Program-made: the position numbers and the translations under genes | Part shown: positions 18,252 to 26,487 of the stretch, piece by piece | How positions within the stretch are numbered: the stretch's first letter is position 1 | Layout: each line of letters opens with the position of its first letter | Assembly: GCA_045646845.1 (NCBI GenBank) | Contig: JAZRLO010000003.1 | Location: 1-64,000 of the forward strand | Source of the DNA: HGM04593 sp045646845 | Lineage (GTDB): Bacteria > Bacteroidota > Bacteroidia > Bacteroidales > Bacteroidaceae | Length of the DNA: 64,000 bases | Reading direction: 5' to 3' | The notes under the pieces: model-generated | The model's database searches: none | What the model saw: the letters and a program-made list of their open reading frames with translations, nothing else | Told to the model about the DNA's origin: nothing

Positions 18252-19409
18252 ATGAGAAAGTTTTTTGTAATGGCATTACTTGCTGTAGCGGCATTCGCAA
18301 CAGCGCAGGATAAGAAGTTTGTCATAAAAGGCGAGATGAGCAGTCCTGTCTTGTGTTACAGCAGCGAGACTGTCAAGGAGGTAAAACTCGAGTCTGAGGT
18401 AGATGGGCAGAAGAGTGTCATAGCCACTGCGCCGGTTATTGACAATAAGTTTACCATTGAAGGTGTTGCTCCCGATTTGACAGGTCTCTACTACATAACA
18501 GGCTTCGATAATGGTGCAATAACAGTCTTCCTCGAAGAGGGTGAGATAACAGTAGGCCCATTTGATGCAGCCTACCCCGTTGCTGCGAAGATTGGCGGTA
18601 CTCCGTGTAACGATACCTATCAGGCATATCTTGACTTGCATAACAAATGTATTCAGGAAAGCAAGTTGCGTATGAAAGATGCACAGGCGAATATCCCCGA
18701 TGAGATAAAAGGCAATATGGAGGCTGAATTGGCATTTACATCGCCTACGTTCTATGTGAACAATATGCATTTCAAGGTGGCAATCATGGATTTCATATAT
18801 GAGCATATCGACTCGCCTGTAGTGCTGTATGTAATAAAGTACGCACTGGTACCTACATTCAAAATGGATGTCATCAAGGAGTTTATGGAGGCTGTGCCGC
18901 AGGAACTGCACAAACAGCCAATGTATAAGGAGCTTATTAACGAAATTCGTTCTGCAAATCTCAAGGAAGGCTCAGAGGCGCCGGATCTCAGCGGCAAGAC
19001 TACCGATGGCAAAGAACTCTCGCTCTCTGACTTTAGGGGCAAGTATGTATTTATCGACTTTTGGGCAAGCTGGTGTGCTCCCTGCCGCCGTGAGATACCA
19101 TATCTCAAGGAGGCTCTTGAATATTCCGGGAACAGTGACAATCTGGTAGTACTGAGCTACTCGCTCGACAACGAAAGGGATGCATGGTTGGGCTGCATTG
19201 AAAAGAGTGCTCTCAAGCACAGGAATTGGGTGCATATCTCCACACTCAAAGGATGGAACAGCGAGGGTGTAAAGTTGTTCAACGTGAAAGGTGTTCCACA
19301 CACTGTGCTTGTTGCCCCCGACGGTAATGTCGTTGCATTCGGCTTGAGAGGCGAAGAGATGGTAAAGAAATTGAAAAGCATTGTAGATGGTACAATGAAT
19401 TTAAAATAA
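18252..19409 (+). CDS. TlpA-like thiol-disulfide protein (CAPC)
   Basis: This 385-residue paralogue of the preceding protein has a signal peptide (LLAVAAFATAQ), an N-terminal DUF4369-like domain, a helical region and a C-terminal thioredoxin domain. The motif is WASWCAPC with cysteines at 275 and 278, and the cis-Pro loop is VKGVPHTVLV. The CAPC dipeptide differs from CGPC in the neighbour, which in this fold can shift redox potential or partner choice. The gap to the preceding gene is 24 bases. Confidence 0.9.
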   Translation: MRKFFVMALLAVAAFATAQDKKFVIKGEMSSPVLCYSSETVKEVKLESEVDGQKSVIATAPVIDNKFTIEGVAPDLTGLYYITGFDNGAITVFLEEGEITVGPFDAAYPVAAKIGGTPCNDTYQAYLDLHNKCIQESKLRMKDAQANIPDEIKGNMEAELAFTSPTFYVNNMHFKVAIMDFIYEHIDSPVVLYVIKYALVPTFKMDVIKEFMEAVPQELHKQPMYKELINEIRSANLKEGSEAPDLSGKTTDGKELSLSDFRGKYVFIDFWASWCAPCRREIPYLKEALEYSGNSDNLVVLSYSLDNERDAWLGCIEKSALKHRNWVHISTLKGWNSEGVKLFNVKGVPHTVLVAPDGNVVAFGLRGEEMVKKLKSIVDGTMNLK

Positions 19410-19416
19410 TACGATT

Positions 19417-20580
19417 ATGTTACATAGATTCTTATCAACAATAATTTTTGTTTTTGCCTGCATGGCAGCCGTTGCACAAGGGACTTGCGTAATTAATGGT
19501 ACAATTGACAAGGAGTGTCTTTGTGACGGTAAGAAGATTAAGAGCGTTACCTTGACACGCACAGATGAACGTGGACATGAGACTGTGGTCGCAACGGCCA
19601 AAGTGAAGAAGAACAGGTATAGTTTCAAGTATGAACTTGCAAAGGGTGAACCTGTATTGATGTACACGATAAAGGGCTTTGGTGAAGGGAAAGATGTTGA
19701 AATCTTTGTCGAACCGGGTGAAGCGGTTGTCAACACATATAAAACTGGTAGCAGTATTGTTACGGGTACACCTACGAACGATCTGTATCTTGAGTATATA
19801 GCGAATTGTAATGATGACTCTATTTTGCTTTTCGCTAAGGAGAAGCTTGTGCAACAGCACGGCAGTGGGTGGCTGGAAACAGCGGAAGGAAAGGATGCCC
19901 TCAACAAGATTGCTCGGGAGAAAATAAAAATCAAGGCTTATTTGCTGAGACTTCTTATTGATAATAATGCCTCTCCTATGACTCCGCTTATGATTGAGCG
20001 TTGGTTACCGCTTCTCACTCCTACTTACGCCGATCAGATGCTGAACACCATTTCAACCACTCTGCACACTCATCCCTATTACCTTTCTCTCCGCAACAAG
20101 GTGCTTGCAGGTAATATGGGTGTTGGAAATGAGGTTCCAAATATAGAACTTCCTTTGTTGGGAGGCGATGTAAAACAACTTGCAGACTATCGTGGCAAGT
20201 ATGTGGTACTAAATTTCTGGACAAATGATTGCGTGAAATCGGAGGAGATGTTTGCCGAGTTACAGAGCCTTTATGATATAATAAAGGAGAACAAGGAACA
20301 ATTCGTCATTGTCAGTTACGCGCTTATGAACGACACCGAAGCCTGGCGTGGTGCTATAGGCAACAGCAATGCCGACAGCGATGTGTGGGTGCACGCCTGC
20401 GACGGTAGTGGCATGGCCTCGCCTGCAGCAAAGCTCTTTGGCGTTGAAAAGGCTCCGAAGATAATTGTGGTAGAACCCGAAGGTCTTGCGGTTACACTCG
20501 ATATGGACATCGACGAACTTATAATGCGTGTAGAGCAGATATTGTCTGGCGACCTTTACTATCTCGACCAGGAGAAGTAG
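19417..20580 (+). CDS. TlpA-like protein with degenerate redox motif (CVKS)
   Basis: The third TlpA-like paralogue (387 residues) keeps the signal peptide, the DUF4369-like domain and the thioredoxin fold (GKYVVLNFW at the start of the domain). Where its neighbours read WASWCxPC it reads WTNDCVKS: Cys272 remains and the second Cys is replaced by Ser275. The usual cis-Pro site is also changed (GVEKAPKIIVV). It cannot form the normal intramolecular disulfide, so it may act as a monothiol trap, a structural subunit or an inactive binding partner. It starts 7 bases after the previous stop and ends the operon. Confidence 0.88.
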   Translation: MLHRFLSTIIFVFACMAAVAQGTCVINGTIDKECLCDGKKIKSVTLTRTDERGHETVVATAKVKKNRYSFKYELAKGEPVLMYTIKGFGEGKDVEIFVEPGEAVVNTYKTGSSIVTGTPTNDLYLEYIANCNDDSILLFAKEKLVQQHGSGWLETAEGKDALNKIAREKIKIKAYLLRLLIDNNASPMTPLMIERWLPLLTPTYADQMLNTISTTLHTHPYYLSLRNKVLAGNMGVGNEVPNIELPLLGGDVKQLADYRGKYVVLNFWTNDCVKSEEMFAELQSLYDIIKENKEQFVIVSYALMNDTEAWRGAIGNSNADSDVWVHACDGSGMASPAAKLFGVEKAPKIIVVEPEGLAVTLDMDIDELIMRVEQILSGDLYYLDQEK

Positions 20581-20616
20581 TTATGTAGTCCGGGTATAAG
20601 GACTATAAATTGTTTT

Positions 20617-20659
20617 AATGCACTCTTGTATGGCTTATTATTGCCGTCAGGAGTGCATT
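20617..20659 (+). terminator. Terminator of SusCD/TlpA operon
   Basis: AATGCACTC pairs with GAGTGCATT across a 25-base loop, followed by TTAT. It lies 36 bases past the last operon stop. The rest of the gap to 20814 holds no recognised gene. Confidence 0.55.
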
Positions 20660-20813
20660 TTATGTTCCAGCACTCCGGTCAAGATGCTTTTTACAAAAAA
20701 ATGGCAGAAATCCCGATTTTTCAGTTTTATTTCAGAATCGTTCCTGATGTTTGCATTGTAAATTACCTGATAGGGTATGAAATAATGGTATTAACTATAA
20801 ATAATGAATGATT

Positions 20814-21254
20814 ATGAGAAGACTTTTGATTTTTTTAGCATTGGCTTTACCTTTAGGAGTGGCTGTGGCATCTGCCGACAATGATAAGATTATTGACAAG
20901 AGCCAGTTGCCCGCGCAGGCACAGAGTTTTATAAACGAGCATTTCCCAAAAGCTAAGCTTTCTTATGCGAAACTCGATACGGATTTCTTCGTCCGTACAT
21001 ACGAAGTGGCGTTGGCAGGAGGTGTGAGACTTGAGTTCTCGAACAACGGTGAGTGGGAAGAGGTTGATTGCCGCAGAGCCGAGGTTCCTACTGCTCTTGT
21101 TCCCGTTGCCATAAGCAATTATATAAAGAATAGCTATCCGGGAGCAAAGGTTACGAGAATCGAACGCGATGGTAGAGGTTATGAACTTGAATTGTCCAAT
21201 GACCTGGAACTTACATTCAACAAGGATTTGAGAATTATAGATATTGATGACTGA
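20814..21254 (+). CDS. Secreted PepSY-like (DUF2874-type) protein
   Basis: A 146-residue exported protein with signal peptide (LLIFLALALPLGVAVASA) followed by two similar units. Each has a 'P..i..yi...yP.ak' helix and a strand pair (QAQSFINEHFPKAKL near residue 40 and ISNYIKNSYPGAKV near 100). The pattern matches the PepSY-like periplasmic family of Bacteroidetes. The function is unknown; such proteins are thought to bind or inhibit other exported proteins. It is monocistronic, with a perfect terminator downstream. Confidence 0.8.
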   Translation: MRRLLIFLALALPLGVAVASADNDKIIDKSQLPAQAQSFINEHFPKAKLSYAKLDTDFFVRTYEVALAGGVRLEFSNNGEWEEVDCRRAEVPTALVPVAISNYIKNSYPGAKVTRIERDGRGYELELSNDLELTFNKDLRIIDIDD

Positions 21255-21283
21255 TCATTTCCGGCAGCTGCCGTATGCAACAT

Positions 21284-21323
21284 AAAAAATATAGAGCAGA
21301 TCAAAATCTGCTCTATATTTTTT
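21284..21323. terminator. Perfect bidirectional terminator
   Basis: An 18-bp perfect inverted repeat with a CAAA loop (core ATAGAGCAGAT / ATCTGCTCTAT) is flanked by six A and six T. It lies between convergent genes and can end transcripts from both. Confidence 0.9.
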
Positions 21324-21346
21324 ATAATCAGGAAGTTATTCTATGA

Positions 21347-22978
21347 TTACTTCACGATAACCTTCTTGCCTCCTACAATGTAGATACCAGCTTTTGTGAT
21401 ATTCTCAATACGGCGGCCTGTGAGGTCGTAGATAACCTTTACATCTCCGTTTTCACCTGTTACCTCTTCGATGCCTGTATCCTCGATTGTCCATGTATAT
21501 ACGCCCTCGCAGCTTCCGTTCTTTCCGTGCCATTTTGTGGCGGGGTATCCCCAATCGTCAATGTAGTCCTCTCCTGCATAATCTACAACTATCTCCTTGA
21601 GATCCAATGTATATGTACCAACCTCTGTAACAGGTGTAGATTCGTATGCATCATATCCGTTCCATACTGCATTTACGAGGTACTCGACTCTGTTGCTTGC
21701 GTTGTAGTTGCTTGGCGCGTATGTCAAAACGTAATCCTTGGTATCACCCTTGAGAACGATTTCACGTGAAATCTGCTGCCAATATTCATCGTATGAGAGT
21801 GTCACCTTCTGGTTGAATTCAACGATAATTCTGTCAATCTGATTGACCGTACCCTTTGCAGGAGTTACATTTACAACTTCCAGTGGAGTGATGGTCAATG
21901 TGTAAAGCTCTACACTTACCGAATACTCCTCATTCTCTACACCATCCATTGTGAACATACCTGCAGGTACTACGAATGTATATACACCCTCCTCGGTGAA
22001 TTTCTGGTCGAATGTCACGGTAATCTTCTTGTTCGCCAGAGTCGCTGTACCTTCCAACTCATTCTCGCCAGGCATATAAACGATAACAGGGTCTGTACCT
22101 TCAACAAGTTTAACCTCATTTACATTCTTGAATGTAATTTCCAAGTTGCCTATTTCCTTAACTCTATCACCCTCATTGAAGTTTGTTGAGAATGAAGGTC
22201 TCGGGTCAATAACCTGGAAAGATAAAGATTTGTAAATATTCAGCGCGCCGTTCTCGCTCTGGAATACTCCCTGGTAGATGTCAAGGTTATATGTACCTGG
22301 GGTTGTAATTGGGGTCTCAAGTTCCAATGTCACAGTCTTGCGGTCATCGCTGTATGTTACCTCGCTCTTGAAGCTTGAAGCCGGCATCCAATAACTGTCA
22401 AGGAGTGACAACTTGTTTGTAGCAACCTTTGCAACAGGTTCTGGGAATGTAATTTCAATCTTGTCTAGTTTTGTTACTTCACTTGCTGGAGCAACGCTCT
22501 CGATTTCCATTGATGTTGCAATGTTGAATGTGAATGTCTGCTCGGCAAACTCCTCACCGTCAACGCTCTTGATACAACCGGCAGGTACTGTATAACTCCA
22601 CTCGCCGGGGGTGCTGATATACTGGTCCTGCAACTGCTCTTTGCCTTCTTTCTCGTCATAAACACTCTTCTGCTCAAACAAGAATACAACAGTTGACTTC
22701 TCCAGCCACTCGTTGTTGTCGAGGCGTGTAATCTTTACAACCTGACCGGTAGTGTTGTTCTTGACATCAATACCACCTTCGGGCAGTGTTACAACAACGT
22801 CCTTGTTGAACTGCAGGCGTATGTTGTCCACAGAGAAAAGGTACTCGCCATCTGCAGGGATAGAATATTGCAGGCCAAAAACAGCGTTGCCATCGTCCTT
22901 GCCGTCACCCTTGTCCTGTGCAACAGATGTTCCAAGCATAAAGAACATCGACATGAATAAAAGTAAAAGTTTCTTCAT
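21347..22978 (-). CDS. Secreted Ig-like repeat protein with T9SS-type C-terminal tail
   Basis: A 543-residue protein with signal peptide (FMSMFFMLGTSVAQ) and at least three bacterial Ig-like modules built on 'D.i.i.F...v' strands (KLDKIEITFPEPV, GNLEITF and IDRIIVEFNQKV). The C-terminus has a type A sorting-domain-like end: VIYDLTGRRI followed by KAGIYIVGGKKVIVK. That tail marks cargo of the type IX secretion system, whose porU, porV, porG and porT genes lie elsewhere in the window. It is probably surface-attached or released, and its ligand is unknown. Confidence 0.82.
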   Translation of the reverse strand: MKKLLLLFMSMFFMLGTSVAQDKGDGKDDGNAVFGLQYSIPADGEYLFSVDNIRLQFNKDVVVTLPEGGIDVKNNTTGQVVKITRLDNNEWLEKSTVVFLFEQKSVYDEKEGKEQLQDQYISTPGEWSYTVPAGCIKSVDGEEFAEQTFTFNIATSMEIESVAPASEVTKLDKIEITFPEPVAKVATNKLSLLDSYWMPASSFKSEVTYSDDRKTVTLELETPITTPGTYNLDIYQGVFQSENGALNIYKSLSFQVIDPRPSFSTNFNEGDRVKEIGNLEITFKNVNEVKLVEGTDPVIVYMPGENELEGTATLANKKITVTFDQKFTEEGVYTFVVPAGMFTMDGVENEEYSVSVELYTLTITPLEVVNVTPAKGTVNQIDRIIVEFNQKVTLSYDEYWQQISREIVLKGDTKDYVLTYAPSNYNASNRVEYLVNAVWNGYDAYESTPVTEVGTYTLDLKEIVVDYAGEDYIDDWGYPATKWHGKNGSCEGVYTWTIEDTGIEEVTGENGDVKVIYDLTGRRIENITKAGIYIVGGKKVIVK

Positions 22979-23337
22979 AGATTTAGGTTTTTGTTAATAC
23001 TATAATTTTCTTTTAAACTCAAAGCTTTCCTTTTGGGAATAAACCTTTGCGAATATAATTCATTTTTCAATCGCTTTGTAGGATTTGTTGAAAAAATGTC
23101 GCTTCAGCACCGTTTTTTATATAAATTGAGGTCTGATATAAGAACTAACGCTCCCAAAATGTTAAGAATTTGTTTGAATTCCTAAAAAGTGTGTAGATTT
23201 TGTGCGGAATTATGAGATTATATCATAAATGTCCGTTATTGCTTTGAGGTCTTGACTATATTGCTTAACATTGCATGTAATTTCCTATTCGTAGAGGGAA
23301 GTAAATAATTGCTATAAATATATAAAGAATATAAATC
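22979..23337. other. Divergent intergenic region
   Basis: No gene seen in 359 A+T-rich bases between the Ig-like protein and the cyclophilin. On the minus strand a TATATTCG element at 23050-23057 (71 bases upstream of 22978) fits a Bacteroidetes -7 box with a TTG about 17 bases further up. On the plus strand TAGATTTTG near 23191 is a weaker candidate, far from the cyclophilin start. Confidence 0.4.
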
Positions 23338-24084
23338 ATGTCAACATTAAAAATTTCAACAACTTTGGGCGACATAACTGTGCGCCTTTATGATGAGACG
23401 CCTGTTCATCGCGACAATTTTCTTAAACTTGCGGCCGAGGGCTATTTCAACGGTACGCTGTTCCATCGAGTGATAAAAGATTTTATGATTCAGGGCGGCG
23501 ACCCCGACAGCAAGGGCGCCCCGGCAGGCAAAAGCCTGGGCAGCGGAGGTCCCGACTACACGTTGCCGGCCGAAATAAAGCCCAAAGAACTCTTCCACAA
23601 GCGTGGTGCACTCAGTGCGGCACGTCTTGGCGATGAGGTAAATCCCAAAAAGGAGAGCAGCGGCAGCCAGTTCTACATTGTGTGGGGAAAGGTTTACAAG
23701 CAGGCCGAACTCAAGCAACTCGAGCACCAACTGAAAATGCAGCAGGAGCAGAACATCTTCAACGCCCTTGCAATGGAACACCGTGACGAGATAATGAATA
23801 TGCGTCGCAACCGAGATCGAGAGGGGCTCATGGCGCTGCAGGACAAGCTCGCGAACATGGCAATAGAGAAAAGCAAGGAGAAAGGAGCACCGACATTTAC
23901 TGCTGAGCAGGTTGAAGCATACACCACGGTGGGCGGCACCCCCTTCCTTGACGGCGAATACACAGTCTTTGGCGAGGTTGTTGAGGGTCTCGATGTCGTG
24001 GAGAAGATACAGAACTGCGAAACCAACCCCGGTGACCGCCCCAAAAGCGACATTGCGATGGATGTTGCAGTTATAGAAGAGTGA
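23338..24084 (+). CDS. Cyclophilin-type peptidyl-prolyl cis-trans isomerase with helical insert
   Basis: This enzyme catalyses proline isomerisation. It has no signal peptide, so it is cytoplasmic. The active-site strand FHRVIKDFMIQGGDP and GSQFYI are present, and the C-terminal half resumes with FLDGEYTVFGEVVEGLDVV. A charged helical insert of about 65 residues (about 120-185, rich in Gln, Glu, Lys, Arg and Met) interrupts the fold, giving 248 residues against about 165 for a minimal cyclophilin. The usual His in the 'DGKH.VFG' motif is Tyr here. It is monocistronic, followed by a hairpin with a T-tract. Confidence 0.9.
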   Translation: MSTLKISTTLGDITVRLYDETPVHRDNFLKLAAEGYFNGTLFHRVIKDFMIQGGDPDSKGAPAGKSLGSGGPDYTLPAEIKPKELFHKRGALSAARLGDEVNPKKESSGSQFYIVWGKVYKQAELKQLEHQLKMQQEQNIFNALAMEHRDEIMNMRRNRDREGLMALQDKLANMAIEKSKEKGAPTFTAEQVEAYTTVGGTPFLDGEYTVFGEVVEGLDVVEKIQNCETNPGDRPKSDIAMDVAVIEE

Positions 24085-24153
24085 CCCATCTGCAGGAGAT
24101 AAATCTCCTGTCAATAGCCTTACCGGCATGGATTTTAAACTCAACACACAACA

Positions 24154-24203
24154 CCTCCGAGTAGCTTTAATTATATTAGGTAGCTCGGGGGTTCTTGTTT
24201 TTT
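24154..24203 (+). terminator. Terminator after cyclophilin gene
   Basis: CCTCCGAG pairs with CTCGGGGG (one G-T pair) and is followed by TTCTTGTTTTTT. The 3' arm shares GGTAGCTCGGGGG with the hairpin at 1002-1048. A smaller perfect hairpin (CAGGAGA / TCTCCTG, 24093-24110) precedes it. The stretch from 24204 to 24360 holds no recognised gene. Confidence 0.65.
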
Positions 24204-24360
24204 GGAAAAACGGCGAGTATAAGACGGAGAGAAAAAGTGTGGGATAGCGTGTAACCCAAAGTCAATCCGCCACAATATCGGCAGAGCCACAATTTGCGGA
24301 CAAAATAGTAAAACAAAAACGCCAACTGCTTGAAAAATAAGCAATTGGTGTTTTGAAAAG

Positions 24361-24446
24361 TACTCGAAGCGGGACTTGAACCCGCACGGCGTTTAAATGC
24401 CAAAGGATTTTAAGTCCTTCGTGTCTACCGATTCCACCATTCGAGC
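24361..24446 (-). tRNA. tRNA-Leu (anticodon TAA)
   Basis: The 86-base gene folds as a class II tRNA. The acceptor stem pairs GCTCGAA with TTCGAGT, the anticodon loop reads ACTTAAAA with TAA in the centre, a long variable arm follows (TTTGGCATTTAAACGCC), and the T-loop is GTTCAAGTC. CCA is not encoded. It decodes UUA leucine codons. The flanking genes are unrelated and no integration signs are seen. Confidence 0.96.
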
Positions 24447-24543
24447 GACCTTAATATGTAGTTGTCTGCACAACAACGGGTGCAAAGATATAATAAACAG
24501 GCGAGATTTACAAAGCTTGCTTTGATATTTCACAATGTTATCT

Positions 24544-25068
24544 TTAATTTTGTATGATGACCTGTGAACCGTTGTCGAATACGCGGTATTGCAATAGTGG
24601 GCGCGATTCTCCTTCTATGGGTATGCCGCCGCTGTTAAGGTCGAATTTTGTGTGGCATTCGGGACACAGGGCGTGCCCCATCACGTAGTCTATATCAATT
24701 CTTATGTTCTGTCTTTCGCACTTAGGGCAGCCCCAGTCGTATGCAATGAGCTTCCCGTCACCGTATGCGGTGGGTGTGCCGATGATGAACCCGGCAAGTC
24801 CATAAAAGAAAGGGTTCTGCTGAATCTGTATCTGCGGTATGTTCACGGTCTGTTCGTTGCCCAGAGCATCGGTGAGTCTGTATTGCCCAATGTTGTTGCT
24901 TACTCTTCTAATGCATATATACTGTCCGAAGCTGCGTGCCTGGTTGTATGGGTGTATGCTGCCGTCGAAACTGAAGTTGGCGCGGTAGGCCGAATAGAGG
25001 CTTTCTATTTCGCAACCTGTGAACAGCAGGGCGCATATCAGGGCCGTGACAACTGATATTTTCTTCAT
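24544..25068 (-). CDS. Lipoprotein with CPxC/CPEC metal-site-like motifs
   Basis: A 174-residue lipoprotein (LLFTGC, Cys about 19). The C-terminal half carries GCPKC and, about 23 residues later, LCPECHTKFDLNSGG. The second block resembles the Rieske 'CP.H...F....G' box with Cys in place of His, and the first has Cys instead of the CxH ligand pair. Four cysteines in two CxxC pairs would suit a zinc ribbon or rubredoxin-like iron site. The function is unknown. It follows argH by 74 bases on the same strand and may be cotranscribed. Confidence 0.75.
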   Translation of the reverse strand: MKKISVVTALICALLFTGCEIESLYSAYRANFSFDGSIHPYNQARSFGQYICIRRVSNNIGQYRLTDALGNEQTVNIPQIQIQQNPFFYGLAGFIIGTPTAYGDGKLIAYDWGCPKCERQNIRIDIDYVMGHALCPECHTKFDLNSGGIPIEGESRPLLQYRVFDNGSQVIIQN

Positions 25069-25142
25069 ATTATCTCTTTTTAAAAGAAAAACGCGGTGGG
25101 CTCTTCTTTATTTTATCCGTGCCCGCCGCGTCTCTCTTCTTT

Positions 25143-26483
25143 TCATCTCTTTAACAGTGCCTGTTCGGCATTGCGAGCTTTGTCGAAGTCCATGGCGTCG
25201 TAAATATCCTGCATATACTGGGCGATTCTGTCGTTGCACAGGTTGCCTATGCTGCCTTCGTGGGTGTGGTGCACCTCCTTGTTGGGGGTGAATGTGCCGG
25301 CTTCTATGTCGAGGCCTACCTTTTTATATGCATCGCGGAACGGCATTCCCTCGGTGGCAAGGCGGTTCACCTCCTCTACGCTGAACATGGCGTCGTAGCG
25401 GCTGTCGTTGAGGATCTCCTTGTTCACCTCAATGCGCTCAATTATGTATGTTGCCATTGCAAGGCAATCCTTGATGTCGGCAAATGCCGGCAGGAACAAC
25501 TCTTTGATGATTTGCAGGTCGCGGAAGTAGCCGCTGGGCAGGTTGTTCATTATCATTGCAATGTCCATTGGCAATGCCTGCAGGCGGTTGCACTTTGCGC
25601 GCATTATTTCAAAGACGTCGGGGTTTTTCTTGTGCGGCATTATACTGCTGCCCGTGGTACACTCCGCCGGTAGCTTCACGAAACCGAAGTTCTGTGAATT
25701 GAACATACAGGCGTCGAAGGCAAGCTTCGCAAGAGTGCCGGCAACGCTGGCCAGTGCAAAGGCTACGTTTCTCTCGCTCTTGCCGCGACCCATCTGTGCA
25801 TAAACGACATTGTAGTTCATTGTGTCGAAGCCGAGCAGTTCAGTTGTCATTGTGCGGTTGAGCGGGAACGATGAGCCGTAGCCGGCTGCCGAGCCCAGGG
25901 GGTTGCGGTTGCACATCCTGTATGCGGCCTGCAGGAACAGCATGTCGTCGGCAAGGCTCTCGGCATACGCACCGAACCACAGACCGAATGACGATGGCAT
26001 AGCCACTTGCAGGTGGGTGTATCCCGGCATGAGCACATCCTTGTGTTTCTCGCTCTGTTCAATGAGTGCGTGGAATAGTTCCATCACGGCTTCGCAAACC
26101 TCCTGCAACTCGTGACGGGTAAAGAGCTTCAGGTCAACAAGCACCTGGTCGTTGCGTGAACGGCCGCTGTGGATTTTCTTGCCTATGTCGCCAAGCTTGC
26201 GTGTTAGTATCAGCTCCACCTGTGAGTGGACATCCTCGACACCGTCTTCAATGATAAATGTGCCTGTCATTGTAGCAGAGTATATACCCCACAATCCTTG
26301 TCTCAGAAGTTCCACTTCCTCTTTTGTCAGCAATCCGATGCTCTCGAGCATCTTGCAATGTGCAAGTGAACCCAACACGTCGTAGCGTGCCAACATAAGA
26401 TCGAGTTCTCTGTCGCGTCCCACGGTGAAACGCTCAATCTCGGGGTTCACATCAATGTTCTTTTCCCAAAGTTTCTTTGCCAT
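25143..26483 (-). CDS. argH: Argininosuccinate lyase
   Basis: ArgH splits argininosuccinate into arginine and fumarate, the last step of arginine synthesis. The 446-residue protein carries the fumarase/aspartase superfamily signature GSSIMPHKKNPD, the HSQVELIL and GRSRNDQV segments, and PGYTHLQ. It lies 4 bases after the SRPBCC gene and in the same run as pyrE, so the minus-strand unit pyrE-SRPBCC-argH joins pyrimidine and arginine synthesis. Confidence 0.97.
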   Translation of the reverse strand: MAKKLWEKNIDVNPEIERFTVGRDRELDLMLARYDVLGSLAHCKMLESIGLLTKEEVELLRQGLWGIYSATMTGTFIIEDGVEDVHSQVELILTRKLGDIGKKIHSGRSRNDQVLVDLKLFTRHELQEVCEAVMELFHALIEQSEKHKDVLMPGYTHLQVAMPSSFGLWFGAYAESLADDMLFLQAAYRMCNRNPLGSAAGYGSSFPLNRTMTTELLGFDTMNYNVVYAQMGRGKSERNVAFALASVAGTLAKLAFDACMFNSQNFGFVKLPAECTTGSSIMPHKKNPDVFEIMRAKCNRLQALPMDIAMIMNNLPSGYFRDLQIIKELFLPAFADIKDCLAMATYIIERIEVNKEILNDSRYDAMFSVEEVNRLATEGMPFRDAYKKVGLDIEAGTFTPNKEVHHTHEGSIGNLCNDRIAQYMQDIYDAMDFDKARNAEQALLKR

Positions 26484-26487
26484 GCAA

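Noticed and set aside
18276..18911. A 211-codon minus-strand frame in the TlpA-like gene
   Set aside because: It is a Cys/His-rich antisense shadow. The sense strand has a signal peptide and the WASWCAPC motif.
20626..20811. A 61-codon plus-strand frame between the SusCD operon and the PepSY-like gene
   Set aside because: It starts inside the terminator hairpin and has no protein features.
24204..24446. Possible integration site next to tRNA-Leu
   Set aside because: There is no integrase, no repeated tRNA 3' end and no change of gene character on either side.
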